Positions 1 to 6,825 of a stretch of 7,442 nt of DNA are shown here, piece after piece. Position 1 is the first letter of the stretch, and each line of letters begins with the position of its first letter. The DNA is from Bacteroidales bacterium (GTDB lineage Bacteria > Bacteroidota > Bacteroidia > Bacteroidales > JAOZMU01). Location: the NCBI GenBank assembly GCA_029934165.1, contig JAOZMU010000155.1, forward strand, positions 1 through 7,442, read 5' to 3'. The notes beneath the pieces were generated by a model that saw nothing but the letters and a program-made list of their open reading frames with translations, was not told where the DNA came from and did not search any database. Position numbers and translations under genes: made by a program.

Positions 1-216
1 TCTTTGCAATGTGCTAAATATCAGGATGTAATGGCGAAGTCAGAAACTTGAGTTAAATTAATAGGTAAACTGGATAAAAGTTTAACAAAAAAAGAAATCG
101 AAGAATTAGCAGAACAAGATATAAACCTAATTTTGCAAAATGAAAAATATGATTTGCTAAAAGTTTTAATTGAACTAAAAAGATATAACAATGTGTATGA
201 CATTTCCAATCTATAA
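1..216 (+). pseudogene. 3' end of an unrecognised gene with an in-frame TGA
   Basis: Frame 1 reads SLQCAKYQDVMAKSET, then TGA at 49-51, then continues from VKLIGKLDKSLTKKEIEE through a lysine-, glutamate- and leucine-rich stretch to DISNL and a TAA at 214-216. The amino-acid texture on both sides of the TGA looks like one soluble, helical protein. The TGA would be TGG (Trp) after a single G-to-A change. The 5' end lies outside the window, so the gene is partial in any case. The opposite-strand ORF over 21-239 is a shadow with low-complexity Ser/Phe/Ile content. I do not recognise the family. The window uses the standard code: TGG encodes Trp and TGA ends the sulfotransferase gene. The simplest reading is therefore a nonsense-mutated gene. 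It could instead be a sequencing error, or an upstream gene ending at 51 followed by untranslated DNA. Confidence 0.5.
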
Positions 217-313
217 AAACATATTGCTCTAATAATCAATAGTTTAAATAATTTTTATGGGTTTTATAAAGTGTTAATTTACAGGTGTTTAAAAATATCA
301 TACATATTGAAAC

Positions 314-345
314 ACTGCTATGTATTTTTTTAGCAGTATGTTTTT
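314..345. terminator. hairpin between convergent genes, overlapping the stop of the membrane-protein gene
   Basis: ACTGCTA (314-320) and TAGCAGT (331-337) form a perfect 7-bp stem around the 10-base loop TGTATTTTTT. On the plus strand a run of five T follows at 341-345, so it could terminate transcripts from the left-hand gene ending at 216. The stem also contains the TAA stop (332-330) of the minus-strand membrane-protein gene, but on that strand no U-run follows directly. It is a plausible terminator for the plus strand, with only a structural role likely on the minus strand. Confidence 0.45.
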
Positions 346-1517
346 AAATCTATTAGCCTGATAACATATAATATTCCAGATGCTAAATGTGCTAACCAAA
401 TAATTGATAGAAAAAAGTCCTGTTTTTTGATTTTTTTAAATTTTATTGTGGTAATAAAATAAAATGTTGAAACTAAAAACAAAAGATAGTTGCACATTAT
501 TAATTGCCATGTAAAGTTTCCATGTCCAAGTCTGCCGACACCTTCTGCAAATAGAATTGCAATAATGTATGCAAATATTAGTAAAAGCCACGAGTAATTT
601 ATTAATAATTTTTTCTTTATAGTTTTTAAATAAAACAGGTATAAAAATAAAGGAAATGCAATAGATGTCAAAAAATCAACAAAAATATGTTGTGTAAATA
701 ATTTTAGTACTTTGAACGGTGCTATTATTACAGACATTGTATCGTTGCTGGTAAATAATACATTGCTTTTATTATAATTGTATATGTAATAGTATTGAGC
801 GATAATAATAATTCCGGCAAAAAATAATGCCAAATAGGCATACAGTGTCTCTTTAGAAAATTTATGTTTGTATAAAACTAAAACCGAAAATACGGGTATA
901 AAAGCAAACATAAAACTTGGTTTAGCCAGCACGTTTAGAACGCAAAGCACAAAAACGTAAATTAGGTGTTTAATTTTTGTGTATTTTAAATACAAATAAG
1001 AATAAAAAAAGAGTAATATTACAAATGGCATAGTGAATATTGTTGTAGAATTATGCCAGATATTGATAGCTGCCTTTCCTAAATAATATTTTTGGTCTGA
1101 GAAATCCAATGGAGTTATTATTGGATGAAGAAATAATACTAAAAACAGTGTTAAAAGATAAAGCCATTTTTGTTTGTTTGTTATTGTTTTTTTAAAATCG
1201 AACAATTTGTAAATAATAGTTTTCGAAGCTATATATTTGAAAGTAACCATAAATGAAAGTAAAATAATCGAAACCAAATACAAAGTGTTTAGTTCCGCAC
1301 TCATTCCGCTAAACAGATAAACTAAAGCGTAATAAAGAAAATTGGGGCGCACCAATCCATTTTCAATCATCGTGCATATATTTTTTGAATGCACAAGAAT
1401 ATCTGTACTTATATTTAGGTTGTATATTGCAAAAAAAATTGCAAGGCTAGATGCCAACACCAAGCTAACATTAAACAGCGTTGCAAACTTGTTCCATGTT
1501 CTGATATTTGATTTCAT
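330..1517 (-). CDS. polytopic membrane protein, possible GT-C-type glycosyltransferase
   Basis: This is a 395-residue, very hydrophobic protein with about 11 or 12 predicted membrane spans, for example residues 11-33, 77-96, 118-135, 161-178, 184-215, 226-246, 283-297, 307-325, 337-357 and 368-386. Charged or polar loops between spans include TDILVHSKN (38-46), PLDFSDQKYYLGK (136-148) and EGVGRLGHGNFTWQ (325-338). A first external loop carrying an acidic residue, plus a late conserved-looking polar loop, is reminiscent of GT-C glycosyltransferases and O-antigen ligase/polymerase proteins, but no diagnostic motif is certain. The ATG at 1517 lies one base after the TAG (1521-1519) of the SGNH fragment, so it is the last gene of the operon. 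A plausible role is moving or attaching the lipid-linked sugar made by the operon's first gene at the outer face of the inner membrane. That function is inferred from context. It is among the most AT-rich genes here. Confidence 0.8.
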   Translation of the reverse strand: MKSNIRTWNKFATLFNVSLVLASSLAIFFAIYNLNISTDILVHSKNICTMIENGLVRPNFLYYALVYLFSGMSAELNTLYLVSIILLSFMVTFKYIASKTIIYKLFDFKKTITNKQKWLYLLTLFLVLFLHPIITPLDFSDQKYYLGKAAINIWHNSTTIFTMPFVILLFFYSYLYLKYTKIKHLIYVFVLCVLNVLAKPSFMFAFIPVFSVLVLYKHKFSKETLYAYLALFFAGIIIIAQYYYIYNYNKSNVLFTSNDTMSVIIAPFKVLKLFTQHIFVDFLTSIAFPLFLYLFYLKTIKKKLLINYSWLLLIFAYIIAILFAEGVGRLGHGNFTWQLIMCNYLLFLVSTFYFITTIKFKKIKKQDFFLSIIWLAHLASGILYVIRLIDLKTYC

Positions 1518-1518
1518 A

Positions 1519-2007
1519 CTATTTTTTCAATGTTAAATATAGTGTCTCATAGCCGTTATTTATTTGGCTGGCTATTGCTTTTGTACTTTGGATTGCTCCG
1601 TTGGAGTTCAAATGAGTTAAATCGTGCATAAGACGTTTGCCTGAAAGTATAACTTTTCGCTGTGTTAAATTTAATTCATTGATTAAGGTCTGTTTATTTT
1701 TTCGTAGGTCTAAATTTAATGGAGTTGTTGATAATGCACTATCTAATTTTTCATAAATAGGAAATTCAACAAATAGGATTTTACATTTTTTTTTCGACAG
1801 CATTTTGATGCCTGTCATAAAAATAGAATGTTTGGTATTTATTTGTTTTGTTATTTGTTCGTGTTCGTGTTTAAATCTGTTTAAAGAAAAATGATATACA
1901 ATAGTATCTTTTATTGGTAGGAGGTTATTCTCTGTTATGTAAATACTTCTTGGAACAATGTTGTTTTTACAAATAGTTATTATTTCTTCCGTTTTAAGGT
2001 CTAAGAC
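1519..2007 (-). pseudogene. C-terminal fragment of SGNH-hydrolase-like protein (broken gene)
   Basis: The minus frame is open from just after a TAG (2010-2008) to the TAG at 1521-1519. It begins VLDLKTEEIITICKNN and runs through IVYHFSLNRFKHEHEQ. The first ATG in this frame is at 1818, giving a 99-residue ORF, but the coding-like sequence clearly extends upstream of that ATG. Near the end is LMHDLTHLNSNG (residues 63-74 counted from that ATG), which has the D-x-x-H spacing of block V of SGNH/GDSL hydrolases; Asp66 and His69 would be the catalytic pair. The upstream ORF (2461-2051) carries the matching GDSQ nucleophile block in another frame. Together they span about 314 codons, a normal size for a membrane-anchored SGNH protein. 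I read this as the back half of one gene. Independent translation from 1818 is possible but would lack the nucleophile. Confidence 0.65.
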
Positions 2008-2050
2008 CTATTTTTTATGAAACGTTTAAGCTGTGAATTAACAACTTAGG

Positions 2051-2461
2051 TTAATAAAAAGCGTAAGAACTTTTGTAAGAGTACTTATATGAGTTTTTAT
2101 GCAATAAATATAATCCCTGTAAATATAATCCAGAACGATTGTAATCCAAGTTTTTGCCTCGTAGAAATATTAATTTCGAATAACCAACTACTATGGTTGC
2201 GCCGTGTTTCATATTATTTGCAAATACTAAAAAGTCATAAACACCTGCTCCTGCATGTGATGCGTTCTTAATATTCATATTTGTTTCTTTCCTAAGAGCT
2301 TCAAAATCTATTCCATGCATGGTTTGCGAATCGCCCCATACAAAAACTGTATTTAAAGTTGGTTCGTTATTATAAAAATAATTTGCCACTTTAATAATCA
2401 GTAAAGGAAGAAGGCAAAATAACAACCCAAATAAGGTAACTTTCTTCAAAAATAGCGTCAT
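2051..2461 (-). pseudogene. N-terminal fragment of membrane-anchored SGNH-hydrolase-like protein
   Basis: The fragment has 136 residues. A short cytoplasmic start (MTLFLKK) precedes a membrane anchor at about residues 8-27, so the rest would face the periplasm. VFVWGDSQTMHGID (39-52) resembles the G-D-S block I of SGNH hydrolases, with Ser45 as nucleophile. KNASHAGAGVYDFL (65-78) resembles the glycine block II. The catalytic Asp/His block is missing here and lies in the separate downstream fragment, so the product alone should be inactive. ATG 2461 overlaps the TGA of the sulfotransferase gene by 4 bases (ATGA), which supports this start and translational coupling. The last residues, from KYSYKSSYA onward, are encoded by a 30-bp sequence repeated elsewhere in the window, and a TAA follows at 2053-2051. 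SGNH proteins in polysaccharide loci often add or remove acetyl groups; that role is inferred from family and context. Confidence 0.65.
2059..2088 (+). repeat. 30-bp repeat, copy A (inverted relative to 7196-7225)
   Basis: The 30 bases starting AAGCGTAAGAAC and ending GAGTACTTAT are identical to the reverse complement of 7196-7225. Just beyond, ATGAGTTTTT (2089-2098) also matches the other locus, if an 8-base gap is allowed. On the minus strand copy A encodes the tail of the broken SGNH fragment. An exact 30-bp match in a window this size is not expected by chance, so the copies share an origin. No terminal inverted repeat or target duplication is visible. Confidence 0.9.
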
Positions 2462-3216
2462 AACTGTTTTTGTTTAAAAACCGCTCGTCCCAAAAAGTCT
2501 GATAACTGCTTGTTATATGGAATAAAATATTCATGCAGTTTTTCTTGTATCTTTTTTGGCAGAATTGTTTGAGAAGATGCGTTTATTTGTCTGTGTAGCG
2601 AGTCTGGAACAAAATCCGATGATACGTTAAGATATTTGTACAAGGCTTGTATCTCCGATAAGTTTTCAACAAGCTCCTCAAAGATTAGTATTTTTAGCTT
2701 GTCAGCCGGAATATAATTTAGGAAAGATTGTATATAATTCAAATATATACCACGTTGCAAATAATCAAACGGATTTGTAGAAATATAATTCGGGTATGGT
2801 GGTTGTTGTTTTTCTTCCAAAAAAACCTCTTCTAATGTTCTTGTTTCTAAGTTATTATTTTTCGAGAAATAATAATTAGAAACAGCGCGTTCTACTGGGT
2901 TTCGTAAAATAATCAAAAATTTGGCATCCGGAAAAAACTCTAAAACTCTTGGAGTTACCCATGAGTTTTCGTAATATGTCGTACCTTTTTCACCATAAGA
3001 TTTATAATTTTTGTTCCTATCAAAAAAAGCATTCCGATAATCTGCCGGATTTCCGTTAAATTCTGCGCCAAGAAAATACTTCGGCTCAGGTTTTACCGGC
3101 TTTGCTAAACAAATTTCGGGGTGTTCATCTAAAATATTATATAGATAAGTCGTTCCTGAGCGTTGCGCTCCAATTATTAAAAAATAGTTTTCAAATATTT
3201 TCACTTTTTTCAACAT
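2458..3216 (-). CDS. PAPS-dependent sulfotransferase
   Basis: The protein has 252 residues, the usual size for a single-domain bacterial sulfotransferase (Sulfotransfer_1/3 type). The 5'-phosphosulfate loop is IIGAQRSGTTYLYNIL (14-29), with the Arg-Ser-Gly-Thr-Thr core at 19-23. PEPKYF (44-49) matches the short segment that often follows in heparan-sulfate-type sulfotransferases. The 3'-phosphate motif is LRNPVERAVSNYY (104-116), with Arg105 and Ser113 as the expected PAPS contacts. LQRGIY (153-158) supplies the further Arg-Gly motif. There is no signal peptide, so it should act in the cytoplasm, moving sulfate from PAPS to a hydroxyl or amine on a carbohydrate or other small acceptor. The start at 3216 lies inside the end of the glycosyltransferase gene (26-base overlap) and only 15 residues before the PAPS loop, so no later start is sensible. 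It is coupled to the SGNH-like gene by ATGA. The acceptor cannot be read from the sequence; a lipid-linked glycan is inferred from the neighbours. Confidence 0.92.
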   Translation of the reverse strand: MLKKVKIFENYFLIIGAQRSGTTYLYNILDEHPEICLAKPVKPEPKYFLGAEFNGNPADYRNAFFDRNKNYKSYGEKGTTYYENSWVTPRVLEFFPDAKFLIILRNPVERAVSNYYFSKNNNLETRTLEEVFLEEKQQPPYPNYISTNPFDYLQRGIYLNYIQSFLNYIPADKLKILIFEELVENLSEIQALYKYLNVSSDFVPDSLHRQINASSQTILPKKIQEKLHEYFIPYNKQLSDFLGRAVFKQKQL

Positions 3217-4126
3217 CTTTAATCATAAAACTTTTGGTGTTTGAAAGTTGAGTATTCATTCGAGCAATATATTCGCCTAACATTCCAATCATTAGGATTA
3301 TAAACCCACCAAGAAATGAAATTAAGACAATCAAAGTTGTCCAACCCTGAACCTGAACGCCAACAATAATATCGCGCAATATGTATGCAATTCCAATCAA
3401 AAAACTAAGCATAGATATTCCGAAACCGACAAAACTAACAAATCTGATTGGAAAAGATGAGTAATTGAATAAAATTGTGCTGACTAATTTTGCGATACGA
3501 ATGAAGTTATAATTGGACTTGCCAATTTCTCTTTTTTTATGACTTACTAAAACATTCGTTTTTCGCTCCGAAAACATCAACACCAAACCAGGCACATAAG
3601 GATATTGTGTCTTATAATTTATCATCCTTTCCACTACCGATTTACGCATCATTCGGAAATTTGTCAGAACAAGGTCATCGGGTTTTCCGAATATTTTTTT
3701 GTTTAAATATCCTACTACTTTTGTCCCAAACTTACGAACATTATTGTGCTTTTTTTTGTCAAATCGACCAAAAACAACATCATAACCTTTTTTAATCTCA
3801 ACAAGAAGTTTTGCTATCTCAGAAGGCGGATTTTGCAAATCATCGTCTATCGTAACAACAAACTCTCCACGAGCATAATGAAATCCACACATCATTGCAT
3901 TGTGTTGTCCGTAGTTTTTCAACAAATTGATAGCCACAATATTAGGTTGTATTTTGCTCAATTCTTGCAGTTTTTCCCAACTATTATCTGTGCTACCATC
4001 GTTAATCAAAACAACCTCGTAAGATATTTTTTCCAGAAAACTTTTTTCTATTTCTGCTATCAATTTTTCTAATGTTCCTTCGGAATTGAAAACCGGAACG
4101 ATTATAGATAATTCAATCATATTCAT
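3191..4126 (-). CDS. polyprenyl-phosphate glycosyltransferase, family 2 (GtrB/ArnC/DPM1-like)
   Basis: The protein has 311 residues. An N-terminal GT-A domain starts with LSIIVPVFNSEGTLE (6-20). NDGSTDNSW (42-50) binds the nucleotide through Asp43, and IDDDLQNPPSEI (93-104) holds the metal-binding Asp cluster and the LQNPP signature of DPM1/GtrB/ArnC enzymes. Two membrane spans follow at about 227-250 and 262-286, ending in the typical GEYIAR (284-289), and the length matches this group. Such enzymes move a sugar from a nucleotide donor to undecaprenyl (or other polyprenyl) phosphate at the inner face of the membrane. The donor (Glc, GlcNAc, Man, L-Ara4N or other) cannot be told from motifs. 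It is the first gene of the minus-strand operon, with a promoter-like sequence about 150 bases upstream. ATG 4126 and ATG 4120 differ by two residues; both precede the first beta strand. Confidence 0.93.
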   Translation of the reverse strand: MNMIELSIIVPVFNSEGTLEKLIAEIEKSFLEKISYEVVLINDGSTDNSWEKLQELSKIQPNIVAINLLKNYGQHNAMMCGFHYARGEFVVTIDDDLQNPPSEIAKLLVEIKKGYDVVFGRFDKKKHNNVRKFGTKVVGYLNKKIFGKPDDLVLTNFRMMRKSVVERMINYKTQYPYVPGLVLMFSERKTNVLVSHKKREIGKSNYNFIRIAKLVSTILFNYSSFPIRFVSFVGFGISMLSFLIGIAYILRDIIVGVQVQGWTTLIVLISFLGGFIILMIGMLGEYIARMNTQLSNTKSFMIKDVEKSENI

Positions 4127-4274
4127 CGTATTTTTTATTCAATAAGAATTTATGGAGTAAAGATAATCGACACATTTTTTGCTGTTATCAACATGAGTAT
4201 CAATACATTTCCTAATTTGCATTATGCGTTAAAAAACTCTTTTGCCTTATGTTTATTTTTCTTATAAAACATTA

Positions 4275-4305
4275 CAAATCTAAACATTTCTGTTTGGCAT
4301 ACCAA
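4275..4305 (-). promoter_or_regulatory. Bacteroidetes-type promoter for the minus-strand glycan operon
   Basis: On the minus strand TTGG (4305-4302), then 19 bases, then TAGATTTG (4282-4275) matches the primary sigma-factor pattern of Bacteroidetes, a TTG-type -33 box and a TAnnTTTG -7 box. Transcription would start near 4268, leaving a leader of about 140 bases before the glycosyltransferase ATG at 4126. A second TTTG at 4310-4307 has less suitable spacing. Confidence 0.55.
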
Positions 4306-4312
4306 CCAAACA
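4291..4312. repeat. 7-bp inverted repeat over the -33 box, possible operator
   Basis: TGTTTGG (4291-4297) and CCAAACA (4306-4312) are perfect complements separated by 8 bases. The centre-to-centre distance of the half-sites is 15 bases, and they straddle the proposed -33 box of the minus-strand promoter. That geometry suits a dimeric regulator, but no regulator gene is in the window and a 7-bp pair in AT-rich DNA may be accidental. Confidence 0.35.
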
Positions 4313-4421
4313 TCGGATTCAATTTTCTTGGAAGCCCTAATCTTAAAAAATGAAATTTATGATAGAACAATCAACTCAAAACCAAGCCTGCGACATTAAT
4401 AAATAAGAACAAAAATGAAAC

Positions 4422-4457
4422 TTGACAATGAAACATGCCAATATTTTAGTATTTTTG
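4422..4457 (+). promoter_or_regulatory. weak candidate promoter for the molybdoenzyme gene
   Basis: TATTTTTG (4450-4457) fits TAnnTTTG and would start transcription about 11 bases before the ATG at 4474. The best upstream box, TTGAC (4422-4426), is 23 bases away, a little far for this promoter class. The -7 match alone is easily met in T-rich DNA. Confidence 0.35.
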
Positions 4458-4473
4458 TTAAAAAACTGAAACT

Positions 4474-6531
4474 ATGGCAACATACTCAACAGCTTGTCCT
4501 CGAAACTGTTACAGCACTTGCTCCTTCAAAGTGCAGGTCGAAAACAACGAACTTACACGCATAGAACCCCAGCCATTAAATCGGGCTACTCCGTATGGCG
4601 TATGTCTCAAAGGGTTAAGTTACGTAGAGCGAGCAAAAACCACACAGCGCATTCTTACACCAATGAGACGCACAGAAAACGGCAAATTTGAGCCTGTTAG
4701 TTGGGAAGAAGCTCTTGATATGATTTCATCAAAGATACTCAAATACAAAGAGTTATACGGAATGCACAGCATCATGTTTTTTGCCGCAAGTGGCATGTCT
4801 GGACTTACAAATGAGATTAGTACCCGGTTTTGGGAAATGCTAGGAGGCGCAACAACAGTTTACGGAAACCCCTGTTGGCCAGCCGGTTTAGAGGCAACAC
4901 AATTAACTTTAGGAGCAAACAAACACAACGCACCTTGGGACTTGGAAAATGCAAAACTTATTATTTTATGGGGTAAAAACCCTGCCGAAACAAATATTCA
5001 TCAAACACTTTTTATTGAAAATGCAATTGAGAAAGGAGCAAAAGTTGTCGCCATCGACCCACGACGAACACAAAGCGTAGAAAATGCAGATTTGTTTCTA
5101 CCGATTAGACCTGGTACAGATGCCGCTCTTGCGTTAGCTGTTGCAAATCAGTTGTTTATGAAAAAACGCGTCGATTATGCGTTCTTAGAAAATCACGTCG
5201 AAGGATACGATAAATTTCGCCAATCTGTTCAACATTGCACCGTTTCGTGGGCTGCCAGAATAACAGGACTGCATGAAAACGACATAAACAAATTGATAGA
5301 ATTGATTGGTACTCAGAAACCAATGACCATTGTGCCTGGCTATGGTATGCAGCGTTATACAAATGGAGGTCAGACAATTAGGTCTGTTTTGGCATTACAA
5401 GTTCTGACAGGAAACATAGGAAAAAAAGGAGCTTGCTGGCATTATGCCGATTTGCAAAGCTACATCTTTGACACCGTAAAAGAACCCAAATCATATTATC
5501 CAGAAAAAAGCAATAACTCGGTTTTTCGGCGCATCGTTTCGGCGGCAAAACTTGGCGAAGATATGCTAAATGCAAGCCTTCCCGAATTGAAAATGATTTG
5601 GGTGGAACGCGGAAATCCTGTTGCGCAAAACCCCGACACAAACAAAACTCTGAAAGCGTTTCGCAAACTAGAGTTTCGCGTTGTAGTAGAGCAGTTTATG
5701 ACCGACACCGCAAGAGAAGCAGACATTGTTTTGCCCGCAAAAAATATGTTTGAACAAAGCGATATTATCGGCTCGTATTGGAATCCGTACATTCAGCTAA
5801 AGCAAAAAGTCCTTGAGCCAGCAGGCGAGGTAAAACCCGAATCCGAAATCTATTTTCTTCTTGCACGCCGACTTGGAATTTCGCCAGATGAAATTTCGCA
5901 CAATATTCCTAGCCCAGAAAACGATGAAATAACAACATTTCTCAAAAAAAAACTCATTCCATTTCCCGATATTACTATCGCAAAATTAAAAAAATCGCCA
6001 GTTTTGCCTCCAAATTACAACGAAATTGCATTCTCCGATTTTATATTCAATACGCCATCGGGCAAAATAGAAATATTCTCTACCGAAGCTGTTTCGCGTT
6101 GGGGTGTTTCTCCGCTGCCAGACTACGTTCCGCTTGCCGAGGACGCAAAACAGAACACTGCAAACGGTAGCGAGTTTTCGTTGCAATTGTTGAGTCCGAT
6201 GACAAAAAATAGAATACATTCTCAGTTCAATAATTTGGGTTTTATTCGGCAGTTCGAGCCTAAACCACAGCTATTTATACACCCTTACGATGCCGAAAAA
6301 CGGAAAATCGACCATGCCGAAATGGTTAGAGTTTTCAACAAACGTGGCGAATTGACAGTTGAGGCGGCTTTTTCTTTTGGGATTCGTCAGGGATGCGTCT
6401 CACTTTCAAATGGTTGGTGGCTTTCTGATGGAGCTTGTGCCAATGTTTTAAGCGCAGGCAGAGAAACAGATATGGGACACGGAACAGCATTTCACGATAA
6501 TGCTGTCGAGGTTGAGAAAACAAAAAAATAA
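4474..6531 (+). CDS. cytoplasmic molybdopterin-dependent oxidoreductase (DMSO reductase superfamily)
   Basis: The protein has 685 residues. The N-terminal 4Fe-4S site is CPRNCYSTC (8-16) plus Cys44 in PYGVCLKG, giving Cys8, Cys12, Cys16 and Cys44. The Mo/W-bisPGD catalytic domain follows (about 50-540), with FEPVSWEEALDMI (72-84), IILWGKNPAETNIH (163-176), IDPRRTQSVENAD (194-206), RPGTDAALALA (212-222) and DIVLPAKNMFEQSD (417-430). Cys134 in YGNPCWPAG sits where these enzymes place the metal ligand (Cys, Ser, SeCys or Asp). The C-terminal molybdopterin-dinucleotide-binding domain covers about 565-680, including SQFNN, HPYDAEKR and SNGWW. There is no twin-arginine or other signal, so the enzyme should stay in the cytoplasm. 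No iron-sulfur electron-transfer subunit, membrane anchor, chaperone or cofactor gene is adjacent. Substrate and direction are unknown; formate dehydrogenase, nitrate reductase or another family member cannot be assigned from sequence alone. The next gene is the tRNA, 54 bases on. Confidence 0.95.
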   Translation: MATYSTACPRNCYSTCSFKVQVENNELTRIEPQPLNRATPYGVCLKGLSYVERAKTTQRILTPMRRTENGKFEPVSWEEALDMISSKILKYKELYGMHSIMFFAASGMSGLTNEISTRFWEMLGGATTVYGNPCWPAGLEATQLTLGANKHNAPWDLENAKLIILWGKNPAETNIHQTLFIENAIEKGAKVVAIDPRRTQSVENADLFLPIRPGTDAALALAVANQLFMKKRVDYAFLENHVEGYDKFRQSVQHCTVSWAARITGLHENDINKLIELIGTQKPMTIVPGYGMQRYTNGGQTIRSVLALQVLTGNIGKKGACWHYADLQSYIFDTVKEPKSYYPEKSNNSVFRRIVSAAKLGEDMLNASLPELKMIWVERGNPVAQNPDTNKTLKAFRKLEFRVVVEQFMTDTAREADIVLPAKNMFEQSDIIGSYWNPYIQLKQKVLEPAGEVKPESEIYFLLARRLGISPDEISHNIPSPENDEITTFLKKKLIPFPDITIAKLKKSPVLPPNYNEIAFSDFIFNTPSGKIEIFSTEAVSRWGVSPLPDYVPLAEDAKQNTANGSEFSLQLLSPMTKNRIHSQFNNLGFIRQFEPKPQLFIHPYDAEKRKIDHAEMVRVFNKRGELTVEAAFSFGIRQGCVSLSNGWWLSDGACANVLSAGRETDMGHGTAFHDNAVEVEKTKK

Positions 6532-6539
6532 AAAAAACA

Positions 6540-6569
6540 TTGGAACTTATCATTTTTTTACTAATTTTG
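6540..6569 (+). promoter_or_regulatory. promoter of tRNA-Arg
   Basis: TTGG (6540-6543), then 18 bases, then TAATTTTG (6562-6569) is a good TTG / TAnnTTTG pair. Transcription would begin near 6576, about 10 bases before the mature tRNA, which is a typical arrangement. It lies just after the molybdoenzyme stop codon, so the tRNA need not rely on read-through. Confidence 0.65.
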
Positions 6570-6585
6570 CAATCTCAAAAAGTGA

Positions 6586-6659
6586 GGATCCATAGCTCAG
6601 CTGGATAGAGCAACAGCCTTCTAAGCTGTAGGTCCCAGGTTCGAATCCTGGTGGATTCA
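6586..6659 (+). tRNA. tRNA-Arg (anticodon UCU)
   Basis: A complete cloverleaf can be drawn. The acceptor GGATCCA (6586-6592) pairs with TGGATTC (6652-6658), with one G-T pair. The D stem is GCTC/GAGC. The anticodon stem ACAGC/GCTGT (6613-6617, 6625-6629) encloses the loop CTTCTAA, with anticodon TCT at 6620-6622. The variable loop is AGGTC. The T stem CCAGG/CCTGG surrounds TTCGAAT, and the discriminator is A6659. The 3' CCA is not encoded (CTT follows), so it must be added after transcription. The tRNA reads AGA and AGG, the Arg codons favoured in AT-rich genomes. Confidence 0.97.
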
Positions 6660-6665
6660 CTTTTC

Positions 6666-6703
6666 AAAAAGCAACTCTGAGTAAAATCGGGGTTGCTTTT
6701 TTT
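6666..6703 (+). terminator. Rho-independent terminator after tRNA-Arg
   Basis: AAAAAGCAAC (6666-6675) pairs with GTTGCTTTTT (6692-6701) around a 16-base loop, and T continues to 6703. Strong stem, T-run and a position 7 bases after the tRNA make this a confident call. Confidence 0.88.
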
Positions 6704-6825
6704 ATTTGCTGGTTTTCAGGCTGTTGTGTGTGGGTTTGTAGTGGACTGTCTTTATGGATTAATGGAAATTTTGTCGAAATGTAGCTAAAAAACTTCCCAC
6801 TTTTCGTCTCCAAGAAAAATGGTGG

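Larger units (their letters stand above)
4127..4473. other. divergent intergenic region, 347 bp
   Basis: This separates the minus-strand glycan operon from the plus-strand molybdoenzyme gene. It contains a good Bacteroidetes-type promoter for the minus strand, a 7-bp inverted repeat across that promoter, and a weaker plus-strand promoter close to the molybdoenzyme start. Two very short plus-strand ORFs exist (for example 4193-4267, 24 residues), but they have no features and look accidental. I see no riboswitch fold or tRNA-like structure. Confidence 0.7.

Noticed and set aside
49..51. Selenocysteine or alternative genetic code at the in-frame TGA
   Set aside because: No SECIS-like hairpin is evident directly after the TGA, and other genes here use TGG for Trp and TGA as a real stop, so a nonsense mutation is simpler.
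21..239. 72-residue minus-strand ORF
   Set aside because: It is antisense to the better coding-like plus-strand frame 1 (1-216), and its Ser/Phe/Ile-rich composition is that of a shadow ORF.
2059..2088. CRISPR repeat or phage attachment core
   Set aside because: There are only two copies, far apart and inverted, with no spacer array, cas gene or integrase.
4193..4267. 24-residue ORF in the divergent intergenic region
   Set aside because: It has no ribosome-binding or family feature and its composition is like random AT-rich DNA.
5156..6553. Several minus-strand ORFs over the molybdoenzyme gene
   Set aside because: They are antisense to a full-length gene with unmistakable family motifs.
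6586..6659. tRNA-Arg as an integration site of a genomic island
   Set aside because: No integrase gene is present, and no second copy of the tRNA 3' end (such as GGTTCGAATCCTGG) appears in the window.
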